DNA from: Pholiota molesta
Lineage: Eukaryota > Basidiomycota > Agaricomycetes > Agaricales > Strophariaceae
DNA length: 64,000 bases
Reading direction: 5' to 3'
Assembly (NCBI GenBank): GCA_014925825.1
Contig: JACGCK010000033.1
Location: 124,001 to 188,000 of the forward strand
Within the stretch, counting starts at the first letter, position 1. Each line of letters starts with the position of its first letter. Positions 12,435 through 22,969 of this stretch are shown here, one piece after another. The notes under the pieces are model-generated. The model did no database searches. It was not told the origin of the DNA and was given only the letters and a program-made list of their open reading frames with translations. Both the position numbers and the translations under genes were made by a program.

Positions 12435-13326
12435 CTAGTTCTGAGCAAGGAAGTTGTTGGTGTGGAAGACACTGGTACCCCACTGCGCCACCCAGTGGCC
12501 ATCGCCGAAGTCCTGCGAAAAAGTGATCAGATCCAGAACCAGCCCACCGTATAATAGGTAAACGATCCTACCAATTTGGCAGTGCACTTGTAACTATCTC
12601 CATCACAAACGAGCTTGGTGACAGGAACGGGAGCAAGGGATTGGCCATGCTAAAGAAAACAGAATCAGACCTTCGCACAAATAATAGGTCAAAAGGATTA
12701 CCCCGGAGCTGAAGCCCTCATGGAAAACGTTGGTGCTCCACTGAGCGACCCAGCGACCATCGCCGAAGTCCTACAAAGTAAAGGCTCATTATATGGTAAA
12801 CAAGAAGGTACTAGATAAATAGACTTGCGAGCTTCGCAGTGCACTTGTAGGTGTCGCCATCACAAGTGAGCTTGGTCACAGGAACGGGAGCGACGGCCAT
12901 GGCAGCCTAGAAAATTGGAAAGTGAGAATGTTCAACGCACAAAGGAGATAAAAGAAAACTCCCTACCACGGTCTCTTTATGGTCGGGAGCGCCGAAGAGG
13001 CCCGTGTGGAACACTGCGATGCCCCACTGCGCGACCCACTTCCCGTCGCCATAGTCCTACCGCCGGGCGGGTCAGTCGCTAAGAATAGGTTTCGAGAGTC
13101 ATCGACCTACGAGGTTGGCGGTGCACTTGTAAGAGTCGCCATCGCAGACAAGCTTGGTGACGGGGACGGGGGCGAGCGCCTGTTTGAATAGCGACGGTTA
13201 ATATCTCCCGAATTGGGAGAGACGTGCACGTACAGCGTCGACAGCCGGTTCAGCGGAGCCGAAAGGGAACGCAACAGCGGTCTGCGCAACGGCGAGGAGA
13301 GCGAGGAAGCTGGCGGCGAATTTCAT
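12435..13326 (-). CDS. secreted protein with three two-cysteine repeats (copy A)
   Basis: Seven exons (minus): 13326-13234, 13179-13111, 13056-12967, 12906-12829, 12770-12702, 12649-12572, 12512-12435. They encode 184 residues and all introns are phase 0. Exon 1 is a signal peptide (MKFAASFLALLAVAQTAVA) plus a short pro-like segment. Exons 2+3, 4+5 and 6+7 each encode one repeat: first half APVPVTKLVCDGDSYKCTA, second half DFGDGRWVAQW then VFH. Each repeat has just two cysteines (C-x6-C), suggesting one disulfide per repeat. Intron 4 has a GC donor (gcaagt). I do not recognise the family. An extracellular ligand-binding or wall-associated role is conceivable, but nothing proves it. A tandem paralogue follows at 14019-14922. 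No frame errors. Confidence 0.88.
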
Positions 13327-13403
13327 CGTTGGATTGGGGTTCGAATTGAGGGATTCAAGAGATAACCCGGGGTGAGTGAGTTGTAAACACGAATTATGCA
13401 CCT

Positions 13404-13411
13404 CTTTTATA
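13404..13411 (-). promoter_or_regulatory. TATA box of secreted-repeat gene A
   Basis: Minus strand reads TATAAAAG 78 bp upstream of the start codon at 13326. The paralogue has a TATAAAAT at the same kind of distance. Confidence 0.6.
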
Positions 13412-14018
13412 GCATTCCTATCGTATTTGGTTAATGGTCAATAGAACGAATTTGGGCGTCATCTGGGTGCTGAATGTAATCAGTAGTTACTCCAAAATGA
13501 TCATTATAAGTAATATACGTGCAAGTTGGGACACCGTGGCGCATGCGCCACAACCCTAGTTTGAACCGCATAAGTACAGTACATTTTACGAAGCGCATGA
13601 TGGACTAGCAATAATTAACAAGGTCTTAAGTAGTAATACCTTGGTCAGACTTGAAACTGTTGCATGCCACATATGACTGCGACCTTTATGATGTAGATAC
13701 TGAGATATCAAAGCAGAGCAGACGAATGTTTTTGAATTACTATAGTGCTGCAGATGAGTAGGGGCATCAGGCTTCAGCGGGGATTTCAATTCCCCATTAG
13801 TCAAGTTATTTACCAATTTTAGTTATTTCCAACATAGGCGCTACCGCAAATTCAGTAGTGTTCTCATATAGGCAATAAATGCATTATTTCATCACATTTG
13901 CCTTCCCGCTAAGGACAATGAGTATATTCAAACTCAAACATTCTGAATTATCCAAATCTTTATTCATAATATCATGAGGGCGACATTCCACATCCACCAC
14001 CATAGTCTCTTTGGGTAT
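13412..14018. other. intergenic between the tandem secreted-repeat genes
   Basis: About 600 bp, AT-rich, no coding signal. It holds the upstream region of copy A and the 3' flank of copy B. Confidence 0.4.
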
Positions 14019-14922
14019 TTAGTTCTGGTCAAGGAAGTTGCTGGTGTGGAAGACATTGGTGTTCCACTGCGCGACCCAGCGACCATCCCCAAAGTTCTGA
14101 ATAGCATTAGTCAATCAGATTATTCGAAATCATTATAAGAAAGTAATCTTACCAGGTTTGCAGTGCACTTGTAGCTATCACCATCACAGACAAGCTTGGT
14201 GACTGGAACAGGGGCGAAGGATTCGCCATTCTAACGAGTAGGTCGAATGAGATCCCATACATACAGTAATAATTTAAACACTTACTCCGGATCTGAGGCC
14301 CTGGTGGAAGACGCTGGTGCTCCAGCGAGCGACCCAGCGACCATCACCGAAGCTCTATAGAATAAATTCAATTCCGCGTCGAACATAGAAGACTTATTTC
14401 GCGTACCAAGTTAGCAGTGCACTGGTATGTGTCACCATCGCAGACAAGCTTGGTAACAGGGACAGGAGCCATGGCCATGGCAGCCTAGGAGAATTCGATC
14501 AAGGTAAGATGAAGACTGGACACTTCATGTCATATAAATATTGTATCGCCGTACCATCGCCTCCTTGTGGTCAGGAGCTCCAAAGAGACCAGTGTGGAAC
14601 ACAGCGGTGCCCCATTGAGCGACCCATCTACCATCGCCAAAGTTCTGAAGGCAGGGTAAGTAAAAATTCGTAGTAGTCCTTCATTAAATAAACACACCAG
14701 ACTGGCAGTGCACTTGTAAGTGTCGCCGTCGCAAACGAGCTTGGTGACGGGAACAGGAGCAAACACCTAGTATCGAGGATAATGAAAAGATTGGCTTCAG
14801 CAATGTCTTTCGATTATTAAGATCAGATAACATACATCCTCAGTCTCGACCGATCCGAAAGGGAATGCCGCAACGAACTGGGCAGCGGCGAGAAGAGCGA
14901 AGAAGCTGGTAGTGAATTTCAT
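14019..14922 (-). CDS. secreted protein with three two-cysteine repeats (copy B)
   Basis: Tandem paralogue of the gene at 12435-13326, same strand and same seven-exon plan. Exons (minus): 14922-14836, 14766-14698, 14644-14555, 14484-14407, 14354-14286, 14230-14153, 14096-14019, encoding 182 residues. Exons 2-7 have exactly the same lengths as in copy A (69, 90, 78, 69, 78, 78 bp); only exon 1 differs (87 against 93). The signal peptide is MKFTTSFFALLAAAQFVAA. Repeat halves read APVPVTKLVCDGDTYKCTA and NFGDGRWVAQW then VFHTGLFGAP. Intron 4 here has a normal GT donor, unlike copy A. The conserved LFGAPDHKE segment after the first repeat is absent from the other two repeats. Frame intact. Function unknown. 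Confidence 0.88.
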
Positions 14923-14985
14923 AATTGTCGGTGAGGAAGGATGAGCTCAAAGGATGAGTGAAGTCTCTCGTCTAATAACACGCCC

Positions 14986-14993
14986 ATTTTATA
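14986..14993 (-). promoter_or_regulatory. TATA box of secreted-repeat gene B
   Basis: Minus strand reads TATAAAAT 64 bp upstream of the start codon at 14922. Confidence 0.6.
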
Positions 14994-15641
14994 GGATTTC
15001 AGGTATCTATAAAGGGTATCAGTGTTAAATATCTGACCCTGAGGTTCATGCTGAATGACAGAGGGAATCGAAGTTAACTCTTACTTAATCTAGAAAATTA
15101 TGTCCGACCAATCTAATATGTACACTATCACTAACGAATGTCAGGTATACAGTAAGCGTTACGGAAGGACGCTTCAATTCTTCCTGTCTTCCCAAAAGGA
15201 CTGCAGGAGTTGATGATGTGCCGGTTATAAAGCCTTCCGCACAGTCACCTCAAGGTTGCCTCAAGGCTCATATACTCATAACACCATGGAGCAAATGAAA
15301 GAGAAAACAATTATGCAGTCGGTTGGCTTTCGGACTACTCATTTTCAGGTTTTGAATTCGCACGAAATCCAGTGGCAATGGAGATTGTAATCACAATGGA
15401 AAATGCCCGTGGAAACCCCAGCCGATTTCGAACTCGGAGCCTGGCCTGCTCGGATTCTATCATTCGTTGTTCGGTTGATCAGCAGATCAGTTTATGTTTT
15501 TAGCGCTGGTCAAGAATTACGCGTATTCACAGTGTTCACCCGTCCGACGCACGCACGTCTCGTCCAGTGACTGGTAGTCGGTGACTGTTATAACAAAATA
15601 ATTTCTAAAGGTATGTACCAAAAGACGGCTTCAATGGTTAG
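14994..15641. other. intergenic
   Basis: About 650 bp with no gene seen. Upstream region of secreted-repeat gene B on one side and the 3' flank of a tRNA gene on the other. Confidence 0.4.
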
Positions 15642-15727
15642 CTCTCTGTCTGGGAGTCGAACCCAGCTTTCGCGCGACCAGTGGAACTGATGACAGGCGC
15701 GTGTACTAACCGATATACTAACAGAGA
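15642..15727 (-). tRNA. tRNA-Asp (GTC) with 14-nt intron
   Basis: Minus strand folds as a tRNA: acceptor TCTCTGT pairs with ACAGAGA (discriminator G), the anticodon stem CGCGC pairs with GCGCG, and the T arm is CTGGG-TTCGACT-CCCAG. The anticodon loop is CTGTCA followed by a 14-nt intron after position 37, then C. Anticodon GTC. A TTTT run follows about 20 nt downstream as Pol III terminator. A second copy lies inverted at 18258-18351. Confidence 0.9.
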
Positions 15728-15913
15728 TGAAATTACGCGTACAGCTCATTTTGGGTCTGGAATCAGTCGAACTGCTGCCTGAAATATTCCTCAACTTGAA
15801 CTTCCAAGCCATAATTATTTGTCTATCATATTCAACGCAACAAGCTTGTATAAGATGAAACCTAAGATACAAAAAGAGGTACATATACTCACTATCTAAA
15901 AGTACATGATATT

Positions 15914-18114
15914 CTACTCATCTCCCCTTTGCCTCGCCTCCACCGCCTCCCTCAACCCCACACGCCCGAAGACCTCATCTGCACCTTCCCCTCTCGCCGC
16001 CACAGTCTGCAAAGCCGCCCCCACCATACCGCCCTTCCCGGCTCTGCTCCGTACCGATCTTAGATCTTCCGTGCGCGCGCGCACCGGTGGCTCGAGGGGC
16101 TCCGTACGCGATGGGTCAGATGGATGCGGAGGTACGACCCACTCCATCTCGATATCAACGTCGATGATCGCACTGCCGAGCCCGAGGGGGAAGTCGATAT
16201 CTGTTCGGGTTAACGAGAGCGTTGCTTTCGTAGAAGAGGAAGGCGAAGGCGAGGTGGACGTGGGTGGGGGTTGCGACATGTGGAATGTGGTATGAACCAT
16301 AGCCAGCCTATGAATACCTATCGTCCACCGCAAGTCAGTTCTGTATTTCGGCAAATGAATGTTACTGTGCATACCTGCCCCACATAGAGCTTCACTCGGA
16401 CCTCACGCCCGGCGTCCAGGATAACGCCCTCTGATGATTGATGCCAGGTAGCGTAGGCGCATTCGAGTGTTTCTGGAGTCCATCTGTGTCATTGTAACAT
16501 CGTTCACAGAATTGTCTTCCGAGCGCGATACGCCAACTACATCAGCTTGCTTCTCGATCGCTTCTAAGTCTGTTGTTGAACTTCAGGGGAATCATGTTCA
16601 GCGCTTTTGTGGAGATCGTGCTTGAGGCCTTCCCAACGCTTGTCCGATAATGGGGTGAGTGTGTATACGTGAATCTTCTCGCCCTGAAATACATGTCAGT
16701 GATTATAATCGCTGTCTGGGAAGTAAATGAAACATTTACATCGATGGTTTTCTCCTTTGATTTATTGACCGCGCCTAGTCGAGCAAAGCTTCTAACCATC
16801 TTGTTCTTATCCCATTTCCCATCTTCGAAGATCTGATGTAAATTTTCATTTAGGGTTGTTTCGCTGTTCGGCCTATTCTCTGACCCGGTCGACGCTTGCC
16901 CATATTGCCACCAGGATCGCGCGTATACGCTTCCCAGTCCTCCAGAAGATCTACCAGGCCGTCATCGTATCGCGCGAGGGACGCCCAAACCTGACTCGAA
17001 GAGCCTTTGTCTGAGGAGCTGCCGGCCCCTCCGGTTGGTGCCTTCGCCATGCTTGTCCTTTCTATAACCTTGTTGGCTGCTTTGACGATGCCCATCCCAC
17101 AGACGACGTCTCGCGCATGCGAAGTTTCAGCTGCGTCAAGCGCACTTTCGGTCGTGGTCCGTTCGACCACATATGTTTCGGCGCTTCATGTGCGAGCAGC
17201 AGTGCCCAATAATATAGGAAGCGTCGCTGGCTGGGGATGCTGACTCCCGGTTTGAGTTTGCCTTCCTTCTCTGACGACTGCTTCATGCGCTGTGCAGTGT
17301 GCAGGTCCAGTACGCCCTTGAGCGCGTCTGTGAACGACTTTTCGCGGTTAGGCGTTGGTGAGCGGGGATGAGAGGTGCCTTTTCGATATCCAAGATGCCG
17401 TCTGCATCCGAGTTTGGGTGGCTGGTTTCTATGATAGATGGGAGCGGCGTATTCATAGCAGGGACTGGCTCCTCTTCTGCAGGAAGTGCGTTGACAGTAC
17501 TTTCCATCCGCTTCTTTGCCCATGCTTTCGGAGTGTAGTTGCGCTCGAGTTGAGGGGGCGAGGGGCTGTCTCCCAGAGAGAGAAGGTACGCGCAAGCCAT
17601 CGTCCCCGAGCGGCCTTTGCCAGCTTTGCAATGGAGCACCGCAACGCGGTCAGGGGAGCCGCTTAGCCAGGCCTGCATTTCCCGTACGGCAAGAGGCATT
17701 ATTGCAAGAGGTGGTGCGCTATAAGATGTCAATAGCAGTTTGCAAGCTCAGCAATCGCACTACACACTGGTGGTCTGGAAACGGGTATCTGCTGACCCGT
17801 CCTTCGAACACATCGGCTTCGTACGAGTTTTCCTTGATGGGACAGAAATTGAACACCCAGTAGTTCTTTCCGTGACGATGCTCCAAGAAACGGATGGCAT
17901 CCTCTCTACGATTGCGATATAGGCCTCAATGCCTGATGCTGGATAGCCCATGATGATGACCTGGTCGGTTACATATACCAAATCTTGTCCAATCTTCGTT
18001 TAGTGAATGCTTCGAGTTTTGTTGCAGTGATCAATTACCTAGCTCAACATTGAGATTTTGGTCCCTGAAACGGGCCTTGTTTCCGGATACAAGGCGTCGT
18101 ATGTAGTCGGTCAT
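15914..18114 (-). CDS. PTEN/TEP1-like phosphoinositide 3-phosphatase
   Basis: PTEN-family lipid/protein phosphatase, normally opposing PI3-kinase signalling. Exons (minus, approximate where frames break): 18114-18039, 17983-17768, 17718-16740, 16683-16375, 16317-15914. The N-terminus MTDYIRRLVSGNKARFRDQN is typical. The catalytic P-loop is HCKAGKGRSG, with the PTEN-specific lysines around the arginine. The C-terminal C2-like part shows VFIGWLWFIP and DFPLGLGSAIIDVDIEMEW. An acidic/serine-rich insert sits after the catalytic domain. At least six single-base frame breaks are needed to read it, for example near 17930, 17390, 17172, 16880 and 16285. The flanking protein sequence stays conserved, so sequence error or a very recent loss are both possible. 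Starts 144 bp from a tRNA-Asp gene on one side and ends 187 bp from its inverted copy on the other. Confidence 0.8.
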
Positions 18115-18257
18115 TGGAAGGCGGACGAGAGTGTTGGGGCCAAGTTGCAACGTTGAAGCGAGAATGACATCACAGACTTACATAGGTCCGGGCCGGCAAA
18201 ATTTGAACGTTTGAACTGGGAATGGACTTTATAGTTACAGAATTTACGATCAATTCA

Positions 18258-18351
18258 TCTTTGTTAGTATATCGGTTAGTACACGCGCCTGTCATAAGTC
18301 TATCGCACTCAAATAACGCGCGAAAGCTGGGTTCGACTCCCAGACAGAGAG
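18258..18351 (+). tRNA. tRNA-Asp (GTC) with 22-nt intron
   Basis: Same mature tRNA as the minus-strand copy at 15642-15727 apart from one acceptor-stem base (TCTTTGT, giving a T-G wobble). The intron after position 37 is 22 nt here against 14 nt there, and unrelated in sequence. The T arm is CTGGG-TTCGACT-CCCAG. A run of ten T residues just downstream (about 18357-18367) is the Pol III terminator. Confidence 0.92.
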
Positions 18352-18757
18352 TGTATCTTTTTTTTTATTGAATTCTTCACAAATTATAATAATGACATGC
18401 TTAATGGAAGATGTTGAACCCTGTAGTATGTACGTAGGTCCCAATTGGTAGTAAGATTTAGAATGAGCATGGCGTGATAATTCACGGTTGCGAGGCTGCC
18501 CTCCACCTCGAGGTTCGTCATATAGGTTGCCAGACTCATTAATTCGCGTTGTAACGCCACGTGACGGACGCGTCCGAGTTGTTTGCAGTTGTATTTTTAT
18601 GTCCAAATCTGAACTTTGACATCCCTGTGCCAGCCTTGTTCCCGGCTTCTTCATCACCTCGACGATTTTCATATCTATCTATTCAAATCCCCGCGATACC
18701 CTTCAACATAACATAACTCATCACTTATCACTCCTTCTCCCCCTATAGCGGAGGAAT

Positions 18758-20664
18758 ATGTCCTCCATCCCAGTGAGTCTACTTGTTCATCATCACCGTT
18801 CAACGGCGCAGGCGTTGACCTCGAATCGCGTCCGTTTCCTTATCTGCAGGTGAGGAGGACGACAAGAGTGGTTCGTTCTACTAAAGATAATGAAAATGCC
18901 AATGCGCGTCCATCGAGGATCGTGCCTCTCGCGCGAAGTCGGCGTTGGGAGGTGGAGCCACAGCCCCTTCCGTGACCACCCGTGCACTGCATCGACGGCG
19001 GCTTCGAAGGCCAAGGCCGTTGTTGCGGATGCTGCAAAGGATGAGAAGGAGACGGGCATCAAGAGGAAGAGGGAAGTTTTAGTGGAGGTCACCGGCTTGG
19101 TCACCAACAACAAGGCCAAGGCATCGGGCACTGTCGCCAAGGGCAAAGAGGGGGCGTCATCGTCGACAGACAAGCTGAAAAATGCCACGCCACTGCTACT
19201 ACTACCGTTGCGAAACCCAGAACCGTGGCCAAGGCCCCTGTTAGGCGCGTCGCTGGCACTGCTGTGACCAGGAGGTTGCCTACCAGAGCCACCAGCGAAA
19301 GCACGACAGTCTCGAAGACAGAAACCGAAGCCCCTGTCGAGAGTAAACCCACAGTTGAGCTTATCCATGAGAAGATGGAAATTGATGAGCCGGCGGAGGA
19401 CGAGGAAGCACATCGCGTCTTTAAGAGGCGTCACACTGACGAGAAGGTTATTGTCCATGCCAAGTTTCTCGACGACTCTCAAGCCGAGGCCGACGGTGTG
19501 GCCAAAGAGCTCGAGGCAGTCGAACCTTCTGCGTCCAATGTCCAACTCTGGGACGATTTGGACGCGGAGGATTTCGATGACCCTATCATGGTCAGCGAAT
19601 ACGTCGTCGACGTGTGTGTATACTTGAAGGAGATTGAGGTACGTAAACATGCTGCAGAAGACTCCATTCCTAATATTTTGTGTAGTTGGCTACGCTTCCC
19701 AACCCAGACTACATGAAAGACCAGGCTGAAATTACATGGGAACATAGGGGCGTCCTCATCGATTGGCTGCTCCAAGTTCACGCCCGTTTCGGCCTCTTAG
19801 CCGAGTCTCTTTTCCTCACTGTGAACATCCTCGACCGCTTCCTCGGCTCGCGCCCCATCTCCATCTCGAAGCTCCAACTCGTCGGCCTCACGTCGTTCTT
19901 CATCGCGACCAAATTCGAAGAACCTATGCGCCTTCCGTAAGGAAATCGCCTACCTCGCGGACGACCAGTACACTGTCGATGAGATTCTAAGGCCGAGAGG
20001 TACATCCTGCGGACCCTTGAATGGGATCTGCGCGCCCCAGGCCCCATGGGATGGCTGCGCCGCGCCAGCAAGGCGGACGACTGCGAAGTCCATGCGCGGA
20101 CGATCGCGAAGTATTTGCTCGAAATCGGGTGTGTCGACAGACGCTTCATTGGCATCGTCCCGTCGCTGCTCTCGGCTGCTGCTATCTGGCTCGCGAGGCT
20201 CAGCCTGGGCCGCGAGGAATGGGTAGGTGGTCTTCGAACCATGTATACCACGATGACTGACGTATAAAATTAAATGTTCTTCAGACTGCCAACCTCGAGC
20301 ACTATACCACTTACCAGAAAAGGAGCTTATCCCAATCGCCACGAACATGCTGAATACATCACCACTGTCCCAGTCCAACACGAATCACTGTACAAGAAAT
20401 ACGCGCACAAGCGCTACTTCAGAGTAAGTTCGTCCCCATCTCCATATACAACCCTTTTCACACATTGTACGTCTACTCTTCCAGTGCAGCACCTACATGC
20501 AATCATGGAGTCTGGAGCGCTGGCCCGAGAATGGGGACGTGAACCTGAAGAAGGACTTGGCCGACATCAAAGACGAGATTCGGCGCCATCGCGAAGTCTC
20601 CGCTGCAGCCCACGCACGCGTCAATCGCAAGCAGGAAGGCACCGACAGGGAGGCTGAGTCGTGA
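18758..20664 (+). CDS. G2/mitotic B-type cyclin
   Basis: Regulatory subunit of the mitotic CDK. Exons: 18758-18772, 18850-19638, 19686-20222, 20285-20423, 20485-20664. Exon 1 encodes only MSSIP, then VRRTTRVVRSTKDNENANAR. After a long basic/acidic N-terminal region comes DDPIMVSEYVVDVCVYLKEIE. The cyclin box follows: RGVLIDWLLQVHARFGLL, ESLFLTVNILDRFL, QLVGLTSFFIATKFEE. The C-terminal cyclin fold includes AERYILRTLEWDL, GPMGWLRRASKADD and ESLYKKYAHKRYF. Several single-base frame breaks interrupt it: near 18925, 18990, 19190, 19923, 19940, 19990, 20315 and 20355. All lie between stretches that match the family well. As in the desaturase gene, sequencing or assembly error is the simpler explanation. 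Confidence 0.88.
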
Positions 20665-21065
20665 AGCCTCGGCCGCACGCGCAAATATCTACATTAATCC
20701 GTACCATAAGTACATCCCAGCCGCCACGCACGCCAACGAACCGACAAAGCAGGGAAGAGAACACCCCACGCTCGTTTCATCTTTCCTTTCTTTCTTCCTT
20801 TCTGTTTTCTCTTCATTCACACACACACACATCATACCTGTTGCATATATCCATATTCGTATTCATATTGCGGAACTCGAGTGGCGGACGAGGCTTGGTT
20901 GCTAGTATTCAATTCCGGCAGACCTGTTTTGTGGCGGACGGTAGATCCGGTTTACGGCCTGTAGTGTTGTCTAATTAGCGCATTTCTTGTGTAAATATGT
21001 ACGACAGTGTTATTTATTACTTACGGTGCTGCTTTTGAGCTGCATGTTTCTGCCTTGAGTGTATG

Positions 21066-21825
21066 AATAAGAAAATAGGTTCCATGGTCCAACAATAAAT
21101 GCCCCCATTTGCTAACAGCCTTTATAGATTTTGGCAACAGATAAATGTATAATTTTGATTGAGTCTGAAAACCTTTCCGTCTGGGACATCCCTTCGCTTT
21201 CTTACGACATCATGGGCGAATTTCCAACCCTTGAACCTGATACTGTTACCCAGCCACGGATGCGGAGAACCTATCCTGTCGATTTCGAACCTTCTCACAC
21301 CAATGGTTGCGCGGGGCTATGCGACTGGTACCCGTACACTGGAAGCTCGCAGCCGCTTTGGTTTGACTTCATTTCGGATGGCTGTGTCCCATATAAGTTC
21401 ACGATCAACATCAACGACCTCGACCTACTTATGTACGATTCCTCTCAGTTCAGAATGTTCCTTCCGCATCCTTCAAGATACAACTGTGTTCATCAATCCC
21501 TACAGAGTCTGTAGTGATGATATTTTCATCTTGTCATGGGGCAACTTTGGGATTGAGATTTATGCAACAGGCTCTTCAACAGATTACACTCCCCACATGC
21601 TCATTTTATCCCCCAGGCTAGCTAGGAGCGAACCTCGCCAATCTCTTTTTGTCCGATATCTGGGAGGCTATGCTGTATCGGCAGCAGGAACATAACGATC
21701 ACAGATTATTCGCCATCGCCGTTCAAGCCTGCCCATGACGCTGACACTCCGATACTGTGCCATTTGTTCGAGACCCATTGTATTGCTCGCACAAGGATGT
21801 GTTGAATTGCATAGATCGACAGGCG
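21066..21825 (+). pseudogene. duplicated fragment of the 50-kb propeller-like gene
   Basis: Matches, in inverted orientation, the last exon, the end of the preceding intron and the 3' flank of the gene at 50178-51591 (matched region about 50060-50847). Shared landmarks are ATDKCIILI, LSVWDIPSLSYDIM, FPTLEPDTV, CAGLCDWY and the 3' flank TTCAAGCCTGCC. The intron remnant shows it is a DNA duplication, not a retrocopy. A frame break occurs near 21425 (NDLDLL against the alternative frame with IPLSSE), and upstream exons are absent, so it cannot make the full protein. Confidence 0.75.
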
Positions 21826-21848
21826 ACCCCCCGAAAAGCATTTTTCGG

Positions 21849-21867
21849 TTTTTTTTTTTTTTTTTTG
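21849..21867. repeat. poly-T tract
   Basis: A run of about 18 T residues just after the duplicated fragment and before the 3' end of SWC5. Simple repeat. Confidence 0.8.
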
Positions 21868-22008
21868 CGTGAAAGGTGTAGGTATATTATGCATCCTAGT
21901 CAAACGGCGCTCAGTGGTAGAGGGAGAATATAAAATTAGATACAACGTCTACGCAAGGATTTTACACGTACTACATAGTAGCTATCGACACATAGCGAGA
22001 TCCGCCGG

Positions 22009-22969
22009 TCATAGTCTTCGTCGCTTACTGCTTTTCAACGACTCGAGAGTCTCGTCCTTCCTCTCCTCTACACGTTTAAGAAACTCGACCTTCTCTAGAT
22101 ATCCCCCGCCTTTGCGATTAGCGGCCAGTTCGTCTGTAATCGACGAGCCTGCTGCTTGTTCCGCTTGCAGGTGGGACTTCCAATCCATGGCAGATTTGTC
22201 TAGCGTCGTCAGTTTTTTGGGTTTGCTCGCACCAGGTAAGGGCGCAAGAGATATTTTAGATTTTCGAGGACCCGGTCGCTTGGCTGCTGGTTTGGGGACT
22301 GAGATGGGGTTGGTGGCGGTAGAATCGGATTGGGTAGGTTCGACAGAAACAGAAGAGGAGCCTTGTCGCGAACTGGAATCTTCGCTCACGATTGAGGCTA
22401 TAGCTTCGCCTTCTGACACCTTTGCAGGTTCGCTTCCGGGATCTTTGAACAAAGGCCATTTCTTTGCTTCCAGGGAGTCTTCAGGAACTTCAACGATTTC
22501 TCTGGTTCGTGGGCCAAAAAAATTAGTGGAATAGAAAGAGCTAAGTGCGAATCGTCCTCACGATACTTCTTCTCCAGCAAACAGATATTTTCGCTCAACC
22601 TTGACCATCTTCGGTCGTAGGGATTGTTCATCTGTGCGTTCTGTTGTAGGCTTCGCCAGTGACTCTTGAAAACTTAACCATAAAGCATCGCGTGCGCTGC
22701 AGCTCAAGTCAAGATGGTTATAATAGAGTGGATGATTTCGATCGTAATTACTTGCCGTTTGCGTTCCTCTTCCGTTGGCACTAGTTTTACATTCGTTGGT
22801 TTGGCTTCACTCTCTTCGGCGTCAGATGCCTCAGATTCAGACTCTAATTGTTGACTCAGATTATCATTCTTGACCAGGATTACGGAGACTCACCTTCGCC
22901 TTCTGGAGGCACATAATCCGCATCATCTTCAGAATCTGAGAAATCATGCTTCAAGTGTGTCGAAGACAT
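22009..22969 (-). CDS. SWC5: SWR1-complex protein 5 (BCNT/CFDP1 family)
   Basis: Subunit of the SWR1 remodeller that deposits histone H2A.Z. Exons (minus): 22969-22894, 22843-22756, 22696-22562, 22501-22009; total 792 bp, 263 residues. The N-terminus is acidic (FSDSEDDADYVPPEGE, then SESEASDAEESEA). This is followed by the ALWLSF motif near the middle and the C-terminal BCNT domain: TTLDKSAMDWKSHLQAEQ, ELAANRKGGGYLEKVEFLKR, then a basic end KSSKRRRL. Intron 2 has a GC donor (gcaagt); using it is the only way to keep the frame. Start is the first ATG of the acidic exon. Frame intact. Confidence 0.9.

Noticed and set aside
15410..15465. tRNA-like T-arm (GATTTCGAACTCGG) on the minus strand
   Set aside because: The T stem does not pair with a 7-nt loop, and no acceptor or anticodon stem can be matched nearby.
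21849..21867. Poly-T tract as the tail of a retrocopy
   Set aside because: The orientation is wrong for a poly-A tail of the plus-strand fragment, and the fragment keeps intron sequence.
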